NCBI GenBank assembly: GCA_030446005.1
Contig: JASUSP010000013.1
Location: forward strand, 1-39,875
Length of the DNA: 39,875 bases
Reading direction: 5' to 3'
Origin: Tepidanaerobacteraceae bacterium
Lineage (GTDB): Bacteria; Bacillota; Thermosediminibacteria; Thermosediminibacterales; Thermosediminibacteraceae
Under the pieces are notes generated by a model. The model ran no database searches and was not told where the DNA came from. It was given only the letters and a program-made list of their open reading frames with translations. A program made the translations under genes and the position numbers. Each line of letters starts with the position of its first letter. Position 1 is the first letter of the stretch. Positions 28,745 through 37,892 of the stretch are shown here, one piece after another.

Positions 28745-30529
28745 CTACTCGGTTTTTCCAAGATGTTCTAGGTTGTACTGCTTTATCTTTTTGTAAAGGG
28801 TGCTTCTTGAAATTTTCAGAGCTTCGGCTGTCCTGGTTTTATTGTAGGCGTACCTTTTTAAAGTGTCCTGAATCACCTTCTTTTCAGCCAAATTTGCAGC
28901 CGTGCTCAGTTCGACGATTTCACCCGATTCTCTCGGCATTTCCCTGAAAAATGCTTCTTCCTTCATATGCCTGGGCAGCAAGTCTTCGGTTATAACGCCA
29001 TCTTCCGAAAGAATGACCAGCCTTTCTATCACATTCCTGAGTTCGCGCACGTTACCTGGCCAGGGATAATCCAAAAAAACTTTTTTAACGCCCGGTTCTA
29101 TACGCTTGATTTTTGTACCGTAAAGTTCTTCGAATTCTCTTATAAAGTTTTCAAAAAGCAGGATGATGTCTTCGGGCCGATTCCTGAGCGGCGGAATTTC
29201 AACGGTAATTACATTTATTCTGTAATAAAGGTCCTCGCGGAACTTACCTTCGCTGATGAGCTGTTCCAGAGGCCTATTAGTTGCGGTTATAATTCTCACA
29301 TTCACAGAAATAGGCTTGGTGCCTCCCACCTTGTAAAAAGTGCCGTCCTGAAGAAACCTCAAGAGTTTCGCCTGCATTTCCACCGGCATTTCTCCGATTT
29401 CATCGAGAAAAAGTGTTCCGCCGTCGGCCAGTTCCAAAAGACCTGCTTTTCCGCAACGACTCGCACCGGAAAAGGCCCCTGCCTCGTATCCAAAAAGCTC
29501 GCTTTCAAAAAGGTTCGGCGGTATTGCGGCGCAATTCAGCTTCACCATGGGCTGATTGCGGCGTTCGCTATTTTCGTGGATAGCACAGGCCATCAGTTCT
29601 TTGCCTGTACCGCTTTCTCCCTTAATGAGCACCGGGACTGAGGTCCGGGATGTCTTTTTGGCTATTTCGATGGCCTTTAACATTTCCCGGTTTCTGCTAA
29701 CGAGCTTGCCGAAATTGAACTCCGTGCTTTTCAGCGATTGAAGCCTTTCCTCCAGGCATGACAGTTTTCTTGCTGTTATGTCGAGTTCCGCCAGAAGTTT
29801 CAGGGTGTTCGTAACATCTTCGATATTTACTATGTAGCCACCTGAATTTTCCGCGTAGTCGAAAGGTTTGATTTTTATGGTGTACTTCCTTCCATCTTTT
29901 TCGCTTTCAAACAAAAGCCCATCCGCAAAATCGCCTTGATTTACAAATCCGTCCTTAAAACGGGAAGCTAAAATACCTCGAAATTTTTCCATCCCTTTTT
30001 CGTCAGAGCCAAATATTTTTTCAAAAGTCTCATTGTAATATACAAGGTTCATGTTTTCATCCATTACGCAAACCGCGGACTCAAGATTATTTAGCACTAT
30101 TTCTTGAAACTTTGCCGCTTTCTCCAGCTGGCTTGAAAAGGCGTCGCAGATGCTCTTTGCTGTTAATATGCCGAGCAGCTTTCCCGTTTCATCCAATACG
30201 GGAGCCCTTCCGATGCCAAGTCTCCTCATTTCTTCCCGGGCCTTTGTAAGTGGCATTTCGGGCGGCATGAATATTACTTCTGAAGTCATAATGCGGCTAA
30301 TCGGTGCATCGTATTCCACGCCTTTTGCTAGACTTTTTGCAAGGTCATTTCTCGTAATAATTCCCACGATTTTACGGTCTTTATCAATTACTAACACTTC
30401 CTCAGGCTGTTTCAGTAGCATTATTTCATTTAATTTTTCCACCGAAATATTTTCCTGAACCAGCAAAGGGTCCTCTTTTAACGCATCTTTCACCTTTATA
30501 TCGAGAAGGTAGTCCGACAGCACCACCAC
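28745..30529 (-). CDS. CBS-PAS sigma-54-dependent transcription activator
   Basis: 594 residues, starting at one of several GTG codons near 30529 (GAGGGGAGGGG upstream). Two CBS domains (about 1-130) and a PAS domain (about 145-240) are the sensing part. The AAA+ domain (about 270-505) has Walker A GESGTGKE, the sigma-54 contact loop [10 protein letters not shown] (Ser replacing Thr of the usual GAFTGA) and Walker [15 protein letters not shown] Fis-type helix-turn-helix is at the C-terminus ([20 protein letters not shown]). It lies downstream of the lipoyl-E3 gene and the sigma-54 promoter of that gene is a natural target. CBS domains often bind adenosine nucleotides, so it may sense energy state. 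Confidence 0.93.
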   Translation of the reverse strand: MVVLSDYLLDIKVKDALKEDPLLVQENISVEKLNEIMLLKQPEEVLVIDKDRKIVGIITRNDLAKSLAKGVEYDAPISRIMTSEVIFMPPEMPLTKAREEMRRLGIGRAPVLDETGKLLGILTAKSICDAFSSQLEKAAKFQEIVLNNLESAVCVMDENMNLVYYNETFEKIFGSDEKGMEKFRGILASRFKDGFVNQGDFADGLLFESEKDGRKYTIKIKPFDYAENSGGYIVNIEDVTNTLKLLAELDITARKLSCLEERLQSLKSTEFNFGKLVSRNREMLKAIEIAKKTSRTSVPVLIKGESGTGKELMACAIHENSERRNQPMVKLNCAAIPPNLFESELFGYEAGAFSGASRCGKAGLLELADGGTLFLDEIGEMPVEMQAKLLRFLQDGTFYKVGGTKPISVNVRIITATNRPLEQLISEGKFREDLYYRINVITVEIPPLRNRPEDIILLFENFIREFEELYGTKIKRIEPGVKKVFLDYPWPGNVRELRNVIERLVILSEDGVITEDLLPRHMKEEAFFREMPRESGEIVELSTAANLAEKKVIQDTLKRYAYNKTRTAEALKISRSTLYKKIKQYNLEHLGKTE

Positions 30530-30563
30530 CCCTCCCCTCTAAAAAATATTATATCATTAAAAA

Positions 30564-30593
30564 ATCCAGGCGTGTCCGCCTGAACGCCTGGAT
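30564..30593 (-). terminator. Terminator after the lipoyl-E3 gene
   Basis: ATCCAGGCGT and ACGCCTGGAT form a 10-bp perfect stem; on the minus strand it is followed by six T residues. It separates the E3 gene from the sigma-54 activator, which has a TATAAT at 30548-30553. Confidence 0.88.
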
Positions 30594-30613
30594 CTATATT
30601 CATAACCCGATGG

Positions 30614-32293
30614 TTAAAGGGTGTGGATGGGCTCTCCTATTGCCGCATGAGCGCTTTCCATTATGCATTCGGCAAGTGTCGGGTGGGCGTGAATCACCCG
30701 GGCCAGGGTTTTCGCATCGACACCTGCCGCCATTGCCACGGCCGCTTCGTGCACCACATCCGAAGCACCTTCGCCTATTATGTGAACCCCCAAAATTTTC
30801 CCCGTTTTGCCGTCGACCACCATCTTAACAAAGCCCTCGACTTCGCCCGATGCGACGGCTTTGCCGCTGGCCCTGTAGCTGAATTTACCTACCTTTACCT
30901 CGTACCCCAATTCTTCAGCGGCCTTTTGTGTAAGCCCGACACTGCCTATCTCGGGCCTTGTAAATACAGCACTCGGCACAAAATCGTATTTCATTTCAGA
31001 GGGCGTTCCCATGATGTTTTCCGCAGCGACTATCCCTTCGGCCGAGGCCACATGAGCCAACATATATTTGCCGTTGACGTCGCCTACCGCGTATATTCCT
31101 GGCACGTTCGTCCTCAACTGCCCGTCGACTTTTATGGCACTTTTCTCCATCTCTATTCCGAGCTCCTCAAGTCCCAGGTCTTCCGTATTCAAGGCCCTGC
31201 CGATGGTAACCAGGACCTTTTCCGAATAAAACAGAAGGCTTTTTCCTTCGGTCTCGGCGGCTACCACAAGACCACCGTTTTCCGCCCGCTTTATTTCCGA
31301 AACCCTCGTCGACGCATGAACCTTTATCCCCCTCTTGAGGGCTGCATTTCTTAGCGCAGCGGATATTTCCACGTCCATATTCGGGAGAATTTCGGGCATC
31401 AATTCGATAACGGTCACATCCACCCCGAATGCATTGAAGATGAAAGCGTATTCCATGCCTATAACGCCGCCGCCTATTATCGTTATGCTTCTCGGAAGTT
31501 CGTCAAGCTCCAGTATCTGGTCGCTGTTTAATACGCCAGTGGTTTCTATACCGGGAATTGGAAGTACTGCGGGTCTGGACCCGGTAGCAATTATAATGCC
31601 CTTTTCCACCTTTATTTTTCTTGTTTCTTTTTCTCCATACACAGTGATTTCATCGGCCGAGGAAATTCTCCCCTGTCCCTTTACAACCTCTATCTTTCTG
31701 GCACGAAGTAGTTGCTCTATCCCGCTGCGGAGCGCTGCAACTATCTTGTCTTTTCGATTCATTATTTTCTTAAAATCTATGAGCGCTTCTCTAACCTCAA
31801 ATCCGAATTCAGAAGCCCGCTTTATATTTTCGTAAACTGAAGCACTTTTCACAAGGGCTTTGGTGGGTATACAGCCCCAATTGAGACAAGTGCCTCCAAG
31901 CAGGGCTTTCTCCACCAGCACTACTCGCGCTCCAAGCTGTGCGGCCCTTATAGCGGCTACGTATCCTCCCGGACCACCTCCGATTACTGCCACGTCGTAA
32001 GTAGCTACTTCCCCTGAAACTACATGGGCACTAGCAGCCGAGGACTCATCCTTTTCGACCACATCAATCCATGCCACTAGGTCGTCGGCTTTTATACTTG
32101 TGCCTTCAGAGACGATTATTTTTGACAGCACGCCCTCGAAAGGCGATTCCACTTCCATGTTGAGCTTCAGAGCTGATATTTCAAAAAGCGGCTCACCTTT
32201 TTTTACAAATTCCCCCTCTTTTTTTATCCACCTGGCAAGGGTGGCTTCCGAAATTGTAGATGAAAATTTGGGCACCTTTACTTCGCGAAGCAT
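30614..32293 (-). CDS. lpdA: Dihydrolipoyl dehydrogenase with N-terminal lipoyl domain
   Basis: 559 residues from ATG 32293 (GAGGAGG upstream; further upstream frames lack a site). A lipoyl domain (about 1-80) carries the lysine K43 in SALKLNMEV. The flavoprotein (about 95-559) has VAVIGGGPGGYVAAIRAAQ (FAD), the redox disulfide GGTCLNWGCIPTK, an NAD-binding IIGGGVIGMEYA, FAD-binding GIYAVGDVNGKYMLAHVA and the catalytic HAHPTLAE near the C-terminus. It is the E3 of a 2-oxoacid dehydrogenase or glycine-cleavage-like complex, but no E1/E2 gene is beside it. A sigma-54 promoter precedes it and a sigma-54 activator gene follows. Confidence 0.95.
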   Translation of the reverse strand: MLREVKVPKFSSTISEATLARWIKKEGEFVKKGEPLFEISALKLNMEVESPFEGVLSKIIVSEGTSIKADDLVAWIDVVEKDESSAASAHVVSGEVATYDVAVIGGGPGGYVAAIRAAQLGARVVLVEKALLGGTCLNWGCIPTKALVKSASVYENIKRASEFGFEVREALIDFKKIMNRKDKIVAALRSGIEQLLRARKIEVVKGQGRISSADEITVYGEKETRKIKVEKGIIIATGSRPAVLPIPGIETTGVLNSDQILELDELPRSITIIGGGVIGMEYAFIFNAFGVDVTVIELMPEILPNMDVEISAALRNAALKRGIKVHASTRVSEIKRAENGGLVVAAETEGKSLLFYSEKVLVTIGRALNTEDLGLEELGIEMEKSAIKVDGQLRTNVPGIYAVGDVNGKYMLAHVASAEGIVAAENIMGTPSEMKYDFVPSAVFTRPEIGSVGLTQKAAEELGYEVKVGKFSYRASGKAVASGEVEGFVKMVVDGKTGKILGVHIIGEGASDVVHEAAVAMAAGVDAKTLARVIHAHPTLAECIMESAHAAIGEPIHTL

Positions 32294-32346
32294 GGACATC
32301 CTCCTCTTATAATACTTATGACCCAAACGCTACACCTGCATCATAG

Positions 32347-32363
32347 TGCAAAAAACATGCCAA
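32347..32363 (-). promoter_or_regulatory. Sigma-54 promoter of the lipoyl-E3 gene
   Basis: On the minus strand, TTGGCATGTTTTTTGCA fits the -24/-12 consensus TTGGCAC-N5-TTGCA with one deviation (T for C after GGCA). It lies about 55 bases upstream of the ATG, and a sigma-54 activator gene is downstream. Confidence 0.8.
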
Positions 32364-32414
32364 ATAGAGTAACAGGAAATGCGTTCATTTCAATGTATAT
32401 GAATGTATCAAATA

Positions 32415-33083
32415 TTATACAGCGTACAACTTTCGCAACAGCGTGACCAGGATGTCTGTAAACTGCCGCCCCCTGTGCGCAAAGTCCCGCAGGCTTCTTC
32501 CCGTTTCGCGGTGGCTCATATTCACGTCCACTTCGACAACCTTAAAACCTTTTCTGAGCACGTCTATCAAAAACCCGACCTCTGCGCCGAATCCAGCCGG
32601 GATTTCCCTAACGCTTTTCAGCACTTCGCGCTTAAACGCTCGCTGGCCTGATAGTGCTGCATTAAATTTTTGCCCTGTCATGAGATAAACTCCCCACCAC
32701 GAAAGACTTTTCACTAGCCCGAATCCGCCTTTTTTCCTGGCTTTGGGGAATTTAGCCACGGTCATATCGGCCCTTCCTTTTTTTATCGGTTCCAAAAGCT
32801 TTTCCAGGTCATCGGCCTTAAAACAAAGGTCCGCATCGAGAAAAACGATTATTTCTCCTTTTGCGGCAAAACAGCCCGTCATCAGAGCAGCTCCTTTTCC
32901 CCTGTTTTTTTCATGCCTTATTACCGTTGCTCCTGCGGTGGCTGCTTTTTCCGCGGTACGGTCCGTTGAACCATCGTCCACCACTATTATCTCCTTTAAA
33001 TTTTCAATTTTTTTTGCTTCCCTTATGACGAATTTCACATTTTTTTCTTCGTTAAAAGCTGGAATTACAACGCTTACACGCAT
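32415..33083 (-). CDS. Family 2 glycosyltransferase
   Basis: 222 residues. VSVVIPAFNEEKNV, IIVVDDGSTDRT (nucleotide-sugar binding), VFLDADLCFKADD (the DxD metal site) and a later SGQRAFKREVL acceptor segment are typical of dolichyl-phosphate-mannose-synthase-like GT2 enzymes. No membrane helices are obvious, so it is a soluble or peripheral enzyme. Acceptor and sugar are unknown. Divergent from the L,D-transpeptidase gene. Confidence 0.88.
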   Translation of the reverse strand: MRVSVVIPAFNEEKNVKFVIREAKKIENLKEIIVVDDGSTDRTAEKAATAGATVIRHEKNRGKGAALMTGCFAAKGEIIVFLDADLCFKADDLEKLLEPIKKGRADMTVAKFPKARKKGGFGLVKSLSWWGVYLMTGQKFNAALSGQRAFKREVLKSVREIPAGFGAEVGFLIDVLRKGFKVVEVDVNMSHRETGRSLRDFAHRGRQFTDILVTLLRKLYAV

Positions 33084-33151
33084 CCTATCCCCTCGTATGC
33101 AATTCGTTTTTAAAGGACAAAATATAACCGTGAGCGCTGGGAGGTGAAATT

Positions 33152-33832
33152 TTGAAAAAATTACTTAGAGTCACCGCTTTTATATTTATATTTTTAGTGG
33201 CTTTTTATTCACCTTCACAGGCCTTCCAGGATACTTCCGGCCAAAAACCAAAAGGCGAAGTTTCTTTGGTAATATATACCCTTGAAAGGAAGCTTGTAGT
33301 CTTGGATGACGGAAAGCCCTTTAAGACCTTTCCGGTAGCGGTGGGCACTTTCGACACCCCAACTCCCTTAGGTCTTTTTAGGATTACAGAAAAATCAAAA
33401 TGGGGCGAGGGATTCGGCAGCCGGTGGATGAAGCTCAGCGTTCCTTGGGGAATTTACGGCATCCACGGCACAAACAAACCCTATTCCATCGGCGGTTTCG
33501 CCTCCCACGGGTGCATCAGGATGCACAACAGGCACGTGGAAGAGGTTTACAGCTGGGTAAAGGTGGGCACAAAGGTTTATATAGTGGGAGGCGTGGACGG
33601 GCCTTTCACCTTCGGCTTCAGGACGCTGGTCCAGGGCAGCAGGGGCTCGGATGTGGTGGAGGTGCAAAAAAGGCTTTTTAATCACGGATTTTACAACGGC
33701 AACTTTGACGGAATCTACGGTTCCGGAACACGGGAAGCCGTAAAGGCCTTTCAAAAGGAAAGCGGCCTTAAGGCTACCGGCATAGTTGACGAAGCCACTT
33801 ATAGGGCTCTGGGTATCCTCAGGTTTGAATAA
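33152..33832 (+). CDS. L,D-transpeptidase with peptidoglycan-binding domain
   Basis: 226 residues from TTG 33152 (GGGAGGTG upstream). A signal peptide (about 1-24, basic KK then a hydrophobic stretch) leads to a YkuD domain (about 35-150) with the catalytic cysteine in GGFASHGCIRMHN and the histidine in YGIHGTNKPYSIGG. A type 1 peptidoglycan-binding repeat (about 158-215, LVQGSRGSDVVEVQKRLF, GTREAVKAFQKESGL) is at the C-terminus. It makes 3-3 cross-links or anchors in the wall; a spore or cortex role is possible in a spore former. Confidence 0.94.
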   Translation: MKKLLRVTAFIFIFLVAFYSPSQAFQDTSGQKPKGEVSLVIYTLERKLVVLDDGKPFKTFPVAVGTFDTPTPLGLFRITEKSKWGEGFGSRWMKLSVPWGIYGIHGTNKPYSIGGFASHGCIRMHNRHVEEVYSWVKVGTKVYIVGGVDGPFTFGFRTLVQGSRGSDVVEVQKRLFNHGFYNGNFDGIYGSGTREAVKAFQKESGLKATGIVDEATYRALGILRFE

Positions 33833-33834
33833 AA

Positions 33835-33857
33835 AAAGCGGCTTTTTTAGCCGCTTT
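33835..33857. terminator. Bidirectional terminator
   Basis: AAAGCGGC and GCCGCTTT arms with a TTTTTTA loop and A/T runs on both sides. It lies right after the L,D-transpeptidase stop and overlaps the end of the small gene on the minus strand. Confidence 0.8.
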
Positions 33858-34080
33858 AAAATTTGTCTTTGAGATGTTTTGCAAAATATTTTGCCGCTCC
33901 AGGACACTCTTGGAAAAGCTTATCCAGGAAACATGATGCTATTTCAGGTTTCGATACTGTAAGTTCAGCAGTTATTGATTCAACCAGATTTTCCGGCAAC
34001 GCTCCCCTTTTCATTATGGAAGACTTTATAACGCTTATTGCCCTTTCTACATCTTCGATATTCTGTATGGAAGGTGTCAT
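33856..34080 (-). CDS. Small unknown protein, 74 residues
   Basis: ATG 34080 follows AGGAGAATTAGAA. The protein is helical and acidic/basic mixed, with no signal or membrane segment. The C-terminal CFLDKLFQECPGAAKYFAKHLK has two cysteines. I do not recognise it. A convergent terminator lies at its end. Supported by a good ribosome site and open frame only. Confidence 0.5.
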   Translation of the reverse strand: MTPSIQNIEDVERAISVIKSSIMKRGALPENLVESITAELTVSKPEIASCFLDKLFQECPGAAKYFAKHLKDKF

Positions 34081-34213
34081 TTCTAATTCTCCTTTTTTTA
34101 TTAATTATGAGCTAGTTCTGGAGAGAATATTCTTTAATTACTTTGAATCTCTGATTAATTGTTAGTATTCCCTGTTTGATGTTTGTTAGAAGTTCATATT
34201 TATAAAAAAATAA

Positions 34214-34239
34214 ACGGTTTCCAAAAACCTCGGAAACCG
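34214..34239 (-). terminator. Terminator of tRNA-Leu(CAG)
   Basis: CGGTTTCC and GGAAACCG arms; on the minus strand followed by TTTATTTTTTTATA, 10 bases after the tRNA 3' end. Confidence 0.82.
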
Positions 34240-34248
34240 CATATTTCC

Positions 34249-34336
34249 TGGTGCCGAAGGTGGGATTCGAACCCACACGGGCCTTTCGCCCACTACACCC
34301 TGAATGTAGCGCGTCTGCCAATTCCACCACTTCGGC
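34249..34336 (-). tRNA. tRNA-Leu (anticodon CAG)
   Basis: 88 bases with encoded CCA. Acceptor GCCGAAG/CTTCGGC, anticodon stem CTACA/TGTAG with loop TTCAGGG, so anticodon CAG. A long variable arm is present. It shares its acceptor and D arm with the tRNA-Leu(CAA) at 27164-27251. The remaining gene-free DNA to 34436 is A/T-rich without clear signals. Confidence 0.97.
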
Positions 34337-34436
34337 ACAAATTGCAATTATTATATTACCACACTCTTTATTATAATTCAAGAGCTTTTTACAAACGTGC
34401 ACTAGTTTACTAAATGAAATTTGGGATTTTAAATTT

Positions 34437-35036
34437 TCAGCCGGATAAAAATTCGGTCAGGATACCGACAAATCGCTCGGGGCATTCCAGGTAACAGGCA
34501 TGCCCAAGTTCATGAAAAGTATAAAGTCTGCTTCCCCGTATGTTGTTTTTGAGAAGCCGGGCGAATTCATAGGGGGCGATGTCGTCTTTTTCCCCCCATA
34601 TGATTAAGGTCCTCACATTTATATCTTTCAACCTGTTCGCGTATCTGTCCACGTTTATGCTGCCTACAAGGATCAGCGATTTCAGCCTGTGGCCGTACTT
34701 CAGGGCGAACTTTAAAGCAATCTCACCGCTGAAGGACGGACCGACCAGGTGAAACTCTTCAATTTTTAATTCGTCAGAAAACTCCAGCAGAAAGTCTTCC
34801 ATTTCCCCTTCCAGGGGGTCCGATTTTCCGTATCCCGGAAGATCGAGGGCTATTACATGGAATCCTTTCATGGAAAGCTTTTCCATAATCCCGACTTGTC
34901 TCCAGTCTTGAGAGGTATATCGCTTCCCGTGAAGGAGTATCACCTTATCACGACTTTTAGCGTCACCGCCCGTTAGATAATGAATCCTTGCTCCCCGAAT
35001 GGTTTTATATTCTTCCTTAATATCCATTTTCCTCAC
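34437..35036 (-). CDS. Alpha/beta-hydrolase
   Basis: 199 residues. VILLHGKRYTSQDW (oxyanion region), VIALDLPGYGKSDP, the nucleophile elbow GPSFSGE (serine), LIIWGEKDDIAPYE (the acid) and ELGHACYLE (the histidine) give a complete catalytic triad. It is short, with a minimal cap. Substrate unknown. The start is GTG 35036 or ATG 35027 (the latter has GGTGAGG only 3 bases away). It begins 9 bases after the flavin reductase gene and is probably co-transcribed. Confidence 0.87.
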   Translation of the reverse strand: MRKMDIKEEYKTIRGARIHYLTGGDAKSRDKVILLHGKRYTSQDWRQVGIMEKLSMKGFHVIALDLPGYGKSDPLEGEMEDFLLEFSDELKIEEFHLVGPSFSGEIALKFALKYGHRLKSLILVGSINVDRYANRLKDINVRTLIIWGEKDDIAPYEFARLLKNNIRGSRLYTFHELGHACYLECPERFVGILTEFLSG

Positions 35037-35045
35037 CGCTTCTTT

Positions 35046-36866
35046 CTAAATTTTTAATGCAAGTTCGGCACCGTCTCTTATCGCCTCTACCGCAGTTGCT
35101 ACACCTTTACAGTCACCTATGAAGAAGTACCGTTCATCCCCCCGAAGCCTGCTGAAAGTGTCATCGGGCGCATTTCCGATGGCCACCACCATATCGTCCA
35201 CTTCAATGCTGATTTCACCTTCGGTCGAATCGCAGATGATTTTTCCGCCTTCCAACTTTTTAACAGAAGTATTCGTCCTTATTTCCACGCCATGCTTTTT
35301 GAGCCTCTCAAGGATGAGTCTTTTCAGCATCGGGAAAAGATTCGATAATACATCGCCCTGTGCTTCTAGAACTGTCACTTCTTTTCCTTTCTCTGCCAGA
35401 TATTCAGCGGTTTCAAGGCCAGTGAGTCCTCCGCCTATTACAGCAACCCTTTTACCAGGCGGGATGTTGCCCGCAAGTACATCGACGGCCAAAAAGGGCG
35501 TTTTGTCCGCGGTGATCTTGAGATTTGCCGGCTTTGATCCGGTAGCTATTACAATCCTGTCGTAATCGCTCGCTTCGATTTCGTCGACCGTAACTGTTTT
35601 CCCGAGAAAGATGTTTACGCCGTATTTTAAAAGATCCTTTTCCAGGTACTCCACCACCCGTCCGATTTCCTGCTTGTACGGGGGGAGTTTCGCTACATTC
35701 AACTGCCCGCCCAGCTTTGTTTCCTTTTCATAAAGGTCAACCCGGTGGCCTTTTCTAGCAAGGTAAGAGGCGGCAGCCATTCCGGCCGGGCCTCCGCCTA
35801 TCACGGCAATTTTAAGGGGCCTTTCGGCTTTTACCCTGAAATCCTCTTCCCTTCCCACTTCCGGATTCATCAGGCACGATACAGAAGATCCGTTCAATAT
35901 ATACGCGATACAGGCCTGGTTGCAGTGGACGCAGTATTTTACCTCATCTTCCCGGCCGTCTTTCAGCTTTCCTATGCAGTCCGGATCTGCTATAAGCCCC
36001 CTGGCTATACCAATGAAGTCGGCCGCACCGCTTGTGAGAATATCTTCCCAATCTTTTGCTTTACCCAGCTTGTTTGCAGCAATAACCGGGATTTTGACGT
36101 TTTCCTTTATCCGCCTTGTATGTGAAATGAGTGGCCTATCTTCAAGGGACATGGGTGCTATGTGGTATTCGGCATTAGCACCTATGCCGCCAGAGATGCT
36201 GAGGGCGTCGGCTCCACTTTCTTCCAGCATTTTTGCTACTTCTATGCTTTCACTAATGTCAAGGCCTCCGGGAGTAAAATCGTCAGCGTTTATTCTGCAC
36301 GTAACGACAATATCCGGCACCTGCTCTTTCACTTCTTTTAAAATTTCCAGCGCAAATCTTGCCCTTCCCTTCAAACTCCCGCCGTATTCATCCTGCCGCG
36401 CATTTAGGTTTGCAGACAAAAACTGACTTACCAGCCAGCCGTGGGCAAAATGAAGTTCGACCAGGTCGAATCCTGCCTTTTTTGCCCTAGCAGCAGCTTT
36501 AGCAAAATCTTTAACGAAGCCTTTTATTTCCTCATGCGTAAAGTCAGATGGCCTGTATCTGGGATTGTGCAGTGCAATCTGTATACCTGCCCTGGCGCCG
36601 TTATCGTGTATGACCCCGGCCAATTTGGAGAGCCCCTTTATCCTGTCATCGTTTTCTATACCGAGCTGATTTTTAAAGAACTTGCCGAATTCGTTTACAT
36701 AACTTGCCTCTACTATTACAAGTGCGGCATCGGCGGACCTTCTCCGGTAATAACCGAGTTCACTGTCGCTTACAGAACCGCCTGAAGCCAGATTGGTTAC
36801 GGTAGGCAGCATAACAATGCGGTTTTTCAACACCATATTGCCGATTCTGCCTTCAGTGAAGAGCAT
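35046..36866 (-). CDS. Old-yellow-enzyme-type Fe-S flavin reductase (2,4-dienoyl-CoA reductase/enoate reductase family)
   Basis: 606 residues. A TIM-barrel OYE domain (about 1-330, FDLVELHFAHGWLVSQFLSA and NLNARQDEYGGS) is followed by a CX2CX3CX11C 4Fe-4S site (CVHCNQAC...C) and an FAD/NAD domain (AVIGGGPAGMAAASYLARKG, KLGGQLNVAKLPPY, and a second VIGGGLTGLETAEYLAEKG). This is the FadH/enoate reductase/BaiCD layout, passing electrons from NAD(P)H through FAD and Fe-S to FMN and an activated double bond. Substrate not predictable. ATG 36866 has GGAGGTGATATAA upstream. Divergent from a LysR regulator that probably controls it. Confidence 0.92.
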   Translation of the reverse strand: MLFTEGRIGNMVLKNRIVMLPTVTNLASGGSVSDSELGYYRRRSADAALVIVEASYVNEFGKFFKNQLGIENDDRIKGLSKLAGVIHDNGARAGIQIALHNPRYRPSDFTHEEIKGFVKDFAKAAARAKKAGFDLVELHFAHGWLVSQFLSANLNARQDEYGGSLKGRARFALEILKEVKEQVPDIVVTCRINADDFTPGGLDISESIEVAKMLEESGADALSISGGIGANAEYHIAPMSLEDRPLISHTRRIKENVKIPVIAANKLGKAKDWEDILTSGAADFIGIARGLIADPDCIGKLKDGREDEVKYCVHCNQACIAYILNGSSVSCLMNPEVGREEDFRVKAERPLKIAVIGGGPAGMAAASYLARKGHRVDLYEKETKLGGQLNVAKLPPYKQEIGRVVEYLEKDLLKYGVNIFLGKTVTVDEIEASDYDRIVIATGSKPANLKITADKTPFLAVDVLAGNIPPGKRVAVIGGGLTGLETAEYLAEKGKEVTVLEAQGDVLSNLFPMLKRLILERLKKHGVEIRTNTSVKKLEGGKIICDSTEGEISIEVDDMVVAIGNAPDDTFSRLRGDERYFFIGDCKGVATAVEAIRDGAELALKI

Positions 36867-36937
36867 TTATATCACCTCCAAGATAAATTCTACATCTTAC
36901 TTTATTATTAGTAAAATAATATGATATTATGAAACTG

Positions 36938-36953
36938 ATAACTTTACGGTTAT
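36938..36953. promoter_or_regulatory. LysR-type operator candidate
   Basis: ATAAC-N6-GTTAT, an inverted repeat with T-N11-A form in the intergenic region between the flavin reductase and lysR genes, the usual place and type for LysR-family binding. Confidence 0.5.
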
Positions 36954-36967
36954 ATGAGGTGACCGTT

Positions 36968-37858
36968 ATGACCCTCAGGGATATAGAGATCTTCGTGACC
37001 GTTTGCGAGTTAAAGAGCATGTCTGCTGCCGCAAAAAAGCTCTATATGTCCCAGCCCGCCGTCAGCCAGACCATATCGCAGATGGAGGGAGAACTCCAGG
37101 TCAGACTCTTTGACAGGATAGGCAGGAAGCTCAGCCTCACGTATCCGGGGGAAATCCTGTATAGCTACGGAAGGCGGATACTCAATCTTGTCAGGGAGGC
37201 AGAGAGTACTCTTGATGATGTGAGGAACATGAGGATGGGAAGGCTGAGGGTAGGAGCCAGTACAACGGTGGGAATTTACCTGCTCCCGGAGATAATCGGC
37301 GAGTTCAGGAAAAGGTTCAGTGTCGACGTCTACTTTACGATTGACAATACCGCAGGGATAGAAAAGCTGATATCTGACAATTCTATAGACCTTGGCATTG
37401 TCGAAGGGCCGGTCCACTCAAGGGAGATTGTTGTAATACCCTATATAGATGATGAGCTATATCTTGTATGCTCAAAAAACCACAGGTGGGCGGAGAAAAA
37501 AAGCATCAGCCCCGCAGAGATTGAAAATGAGGATATAATCATGCGAGAAAAGGGAAGCGGGACGAGGGAAGTCTTTGAGGAGACCATGGCGAGAAATAAT
37601 GTGAGTTACAGAATAAAATACGTTCTTACCAATACGGAGGCCATAAAAAAGGCCGTCGAAGCCAATATAGGCGTTTCGGTCATATCCAGGCTGGCTGTGG
37701 AAAAGGAGATAAGAGGCGGCAGGCTCGTGAAAGTTGACATTGGAAATATAAGGTTTGAAAGGAAGTTTAGCATCATTTATCATAAAGACAAGTTCAAATC
37801 GAATCTGTTCGAAGAATTTATAAGACACCTTTATAACTTTAGCAGCAATATAAAGTAA
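36968..37858 (+). CDS. LysR-family transcription regulator
   Basis: 296 residues from ATG 36968, which has TGAGGTGA upstream; the frame extends 13 codons further, but that part lies before the ribosome site. The N-terminal winged helix (about 1-60, MTLRDIEIFVTVCELKSMSA, KKLYMSQPAVSQTISQ) and the two-lobed effector domain (about 90-296) are typical. Divergent from the flavin reductase/hydrolase genes, its likely targets. The effector is unknown. Confidence 0.93.
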   Translation: MTLRDIEIFVTVCELKSMSAAAKKLYMSQPAVSQTISQMEGELQVRLFDRIGRKLSLTYPGEILYSYGRRILNLVREAESTLDDVRNMRMGRLRVGASTTVGIYLLPEIIGEFRKRFSVDVYFTIDNTAGIEKLISDNSIDLGIVEGPVHSREIVVIPYIDDELYLVCSKNHRWAEKKSISPAEIENEDIIMREKGSGTREVFEETMARNNVSYRIKYVLTNTEAIKKAVEANIGVSVISRLAVEKEIRGGRLVKVDIGNIRFERKFSIIYHKDKFKSNLFEEFIRHLYNFSSNIK

Positions 37859-37892
37859 CGGCCGCGAGGCATAACCCGCAGCCACAAACTGA

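Noticed and set aside
31335-31835. 166-codon plus-strand frame
   Set aside because: Antisense of the dihydrolipoyl dehydrogenase gene; Ser/Ile-rich shadow.
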